A stretch of 5,769 bases of DNA from Turicibacter sp. (GTDB lineage Bacteria; Bacillota; Bacilli; MOL361; Turicibacteraceae): NCBI GenBank assembly GCA_030531025.1, contig JAUMTV010000165.1, positions 1 through 5,769 on the forward strand, read 5' to 3'. The translations under genes were made by a program, and so were the position numbers. The notes beneath the pieces were generated by a model, which saw nothing but the letters and a program-made list of their open reading frames with translations, was not told the origin of the DNA and made no database searches. This document shows positions 5,660 through 5,769 of this stretch, one piece after another; the stretch's first letter is position 1, and every line of letters starts with the position of its first letter.

Positions 5660-5769
5660 TATGAAATATTACGCTAAACGGGAGGGGTTGATTTATTTTA
5701 TCGATTCTTTTGAAGCAGAATTCTTATGAATATGAAACTAGAAAAGCTTTCTTAACGATAAAGTATCTA
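5660..5769. other. Right edge without a supported gene
   Basis: A 22-codon plus-strand frame from ATG 5661 to TGA 5727 has no ribosome binding site upstream; the only one in the area (GGGAGGGG, 5680-5687) lies inside it and precedes no usable start. A following nine-codon frame is equally weak. This is probably flanking sequence next to the IS110 left end. Confidence 0.4.

Noticed and set aside
5661..5729. 22-codon plus-strand frame at the right edge
   Set aside because: No upstream ribosome binding site and it stops quickly; a weak resemblance to short DUF-type N-termini is not enough.

Overview
The window is AT-rich and shows low-GC Firmicutes signals: strong AGGAGG-type ribosome binding sites, AT-biased codons, TATAAT/TTGNNN promoters and U-tailed terminators. 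A Turicibacter/Erysipelotrichales or Bacillus-Clostridium type host would fit, but the sequence alone does not settle the genus.

Layout. Positions 1-346 hold no supported gene. They carry a convincing minus-strand terminator (178-212), a stub of open frame ending just before it, and a possible minus-strand promoter with an operator-like dyad (40-66) that would serve a gene off the left edge. Positions 347-511 are a relic of the 5' end of an IS110-family element: a folded non-coding leader and the first few codons of a transposase fragment. The main gene (653-3895, +) encodes a 1080-residue SWIM-zinc-finger SNF2 helicase with all core motifs intact. It has its own promoter and a near-palindrome over that promoter, and it ends in a terminator (3905-3942). 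Facing it is a two-gene minus-strand operon (promoter 4688-4716). This encodes a minimal nucleotidyltransferase (GSX10DXD motif) and a HEPN protein (RX4HXY motif), which overlap by 20 bases and end in their own terminator (3948-3975). The pair matches the MNT/HEPN (HI0073/HI0074; MntA-HepT-like) toxin-antitoxin architecture.

Positions 4717-5015 contain no gene, only two small hairpins near 4912-4975. Positions 5016-5557 (-) are an IS110-family transposase pseudogene: it lacks its N-terminus, has a TAA where the family has Gln, and carries a large internal deletion with a frame change before a recognisable C-terminus. Its leader (5558-5659) is homologous, in inverted orientation, to the relic at 347-511. 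The helicase and the toxin-antitoxin pair therefore lie between two inward-facing relics of the same IS110 type. The last ~110 bases have no supported gene.

Functionally, the helicase and the MNT/HEPN pair are separate, convergent, independently terminated units. Their co-location between dead insertion sequences resembles an accessory island, but no direct functional link is visible. The most unusual signal is the shared structured leader of the two IS110 relics. It sits where IS110 elements encode their bridge RNA, and the copies differ by a block of about 30 bases inside the fold.
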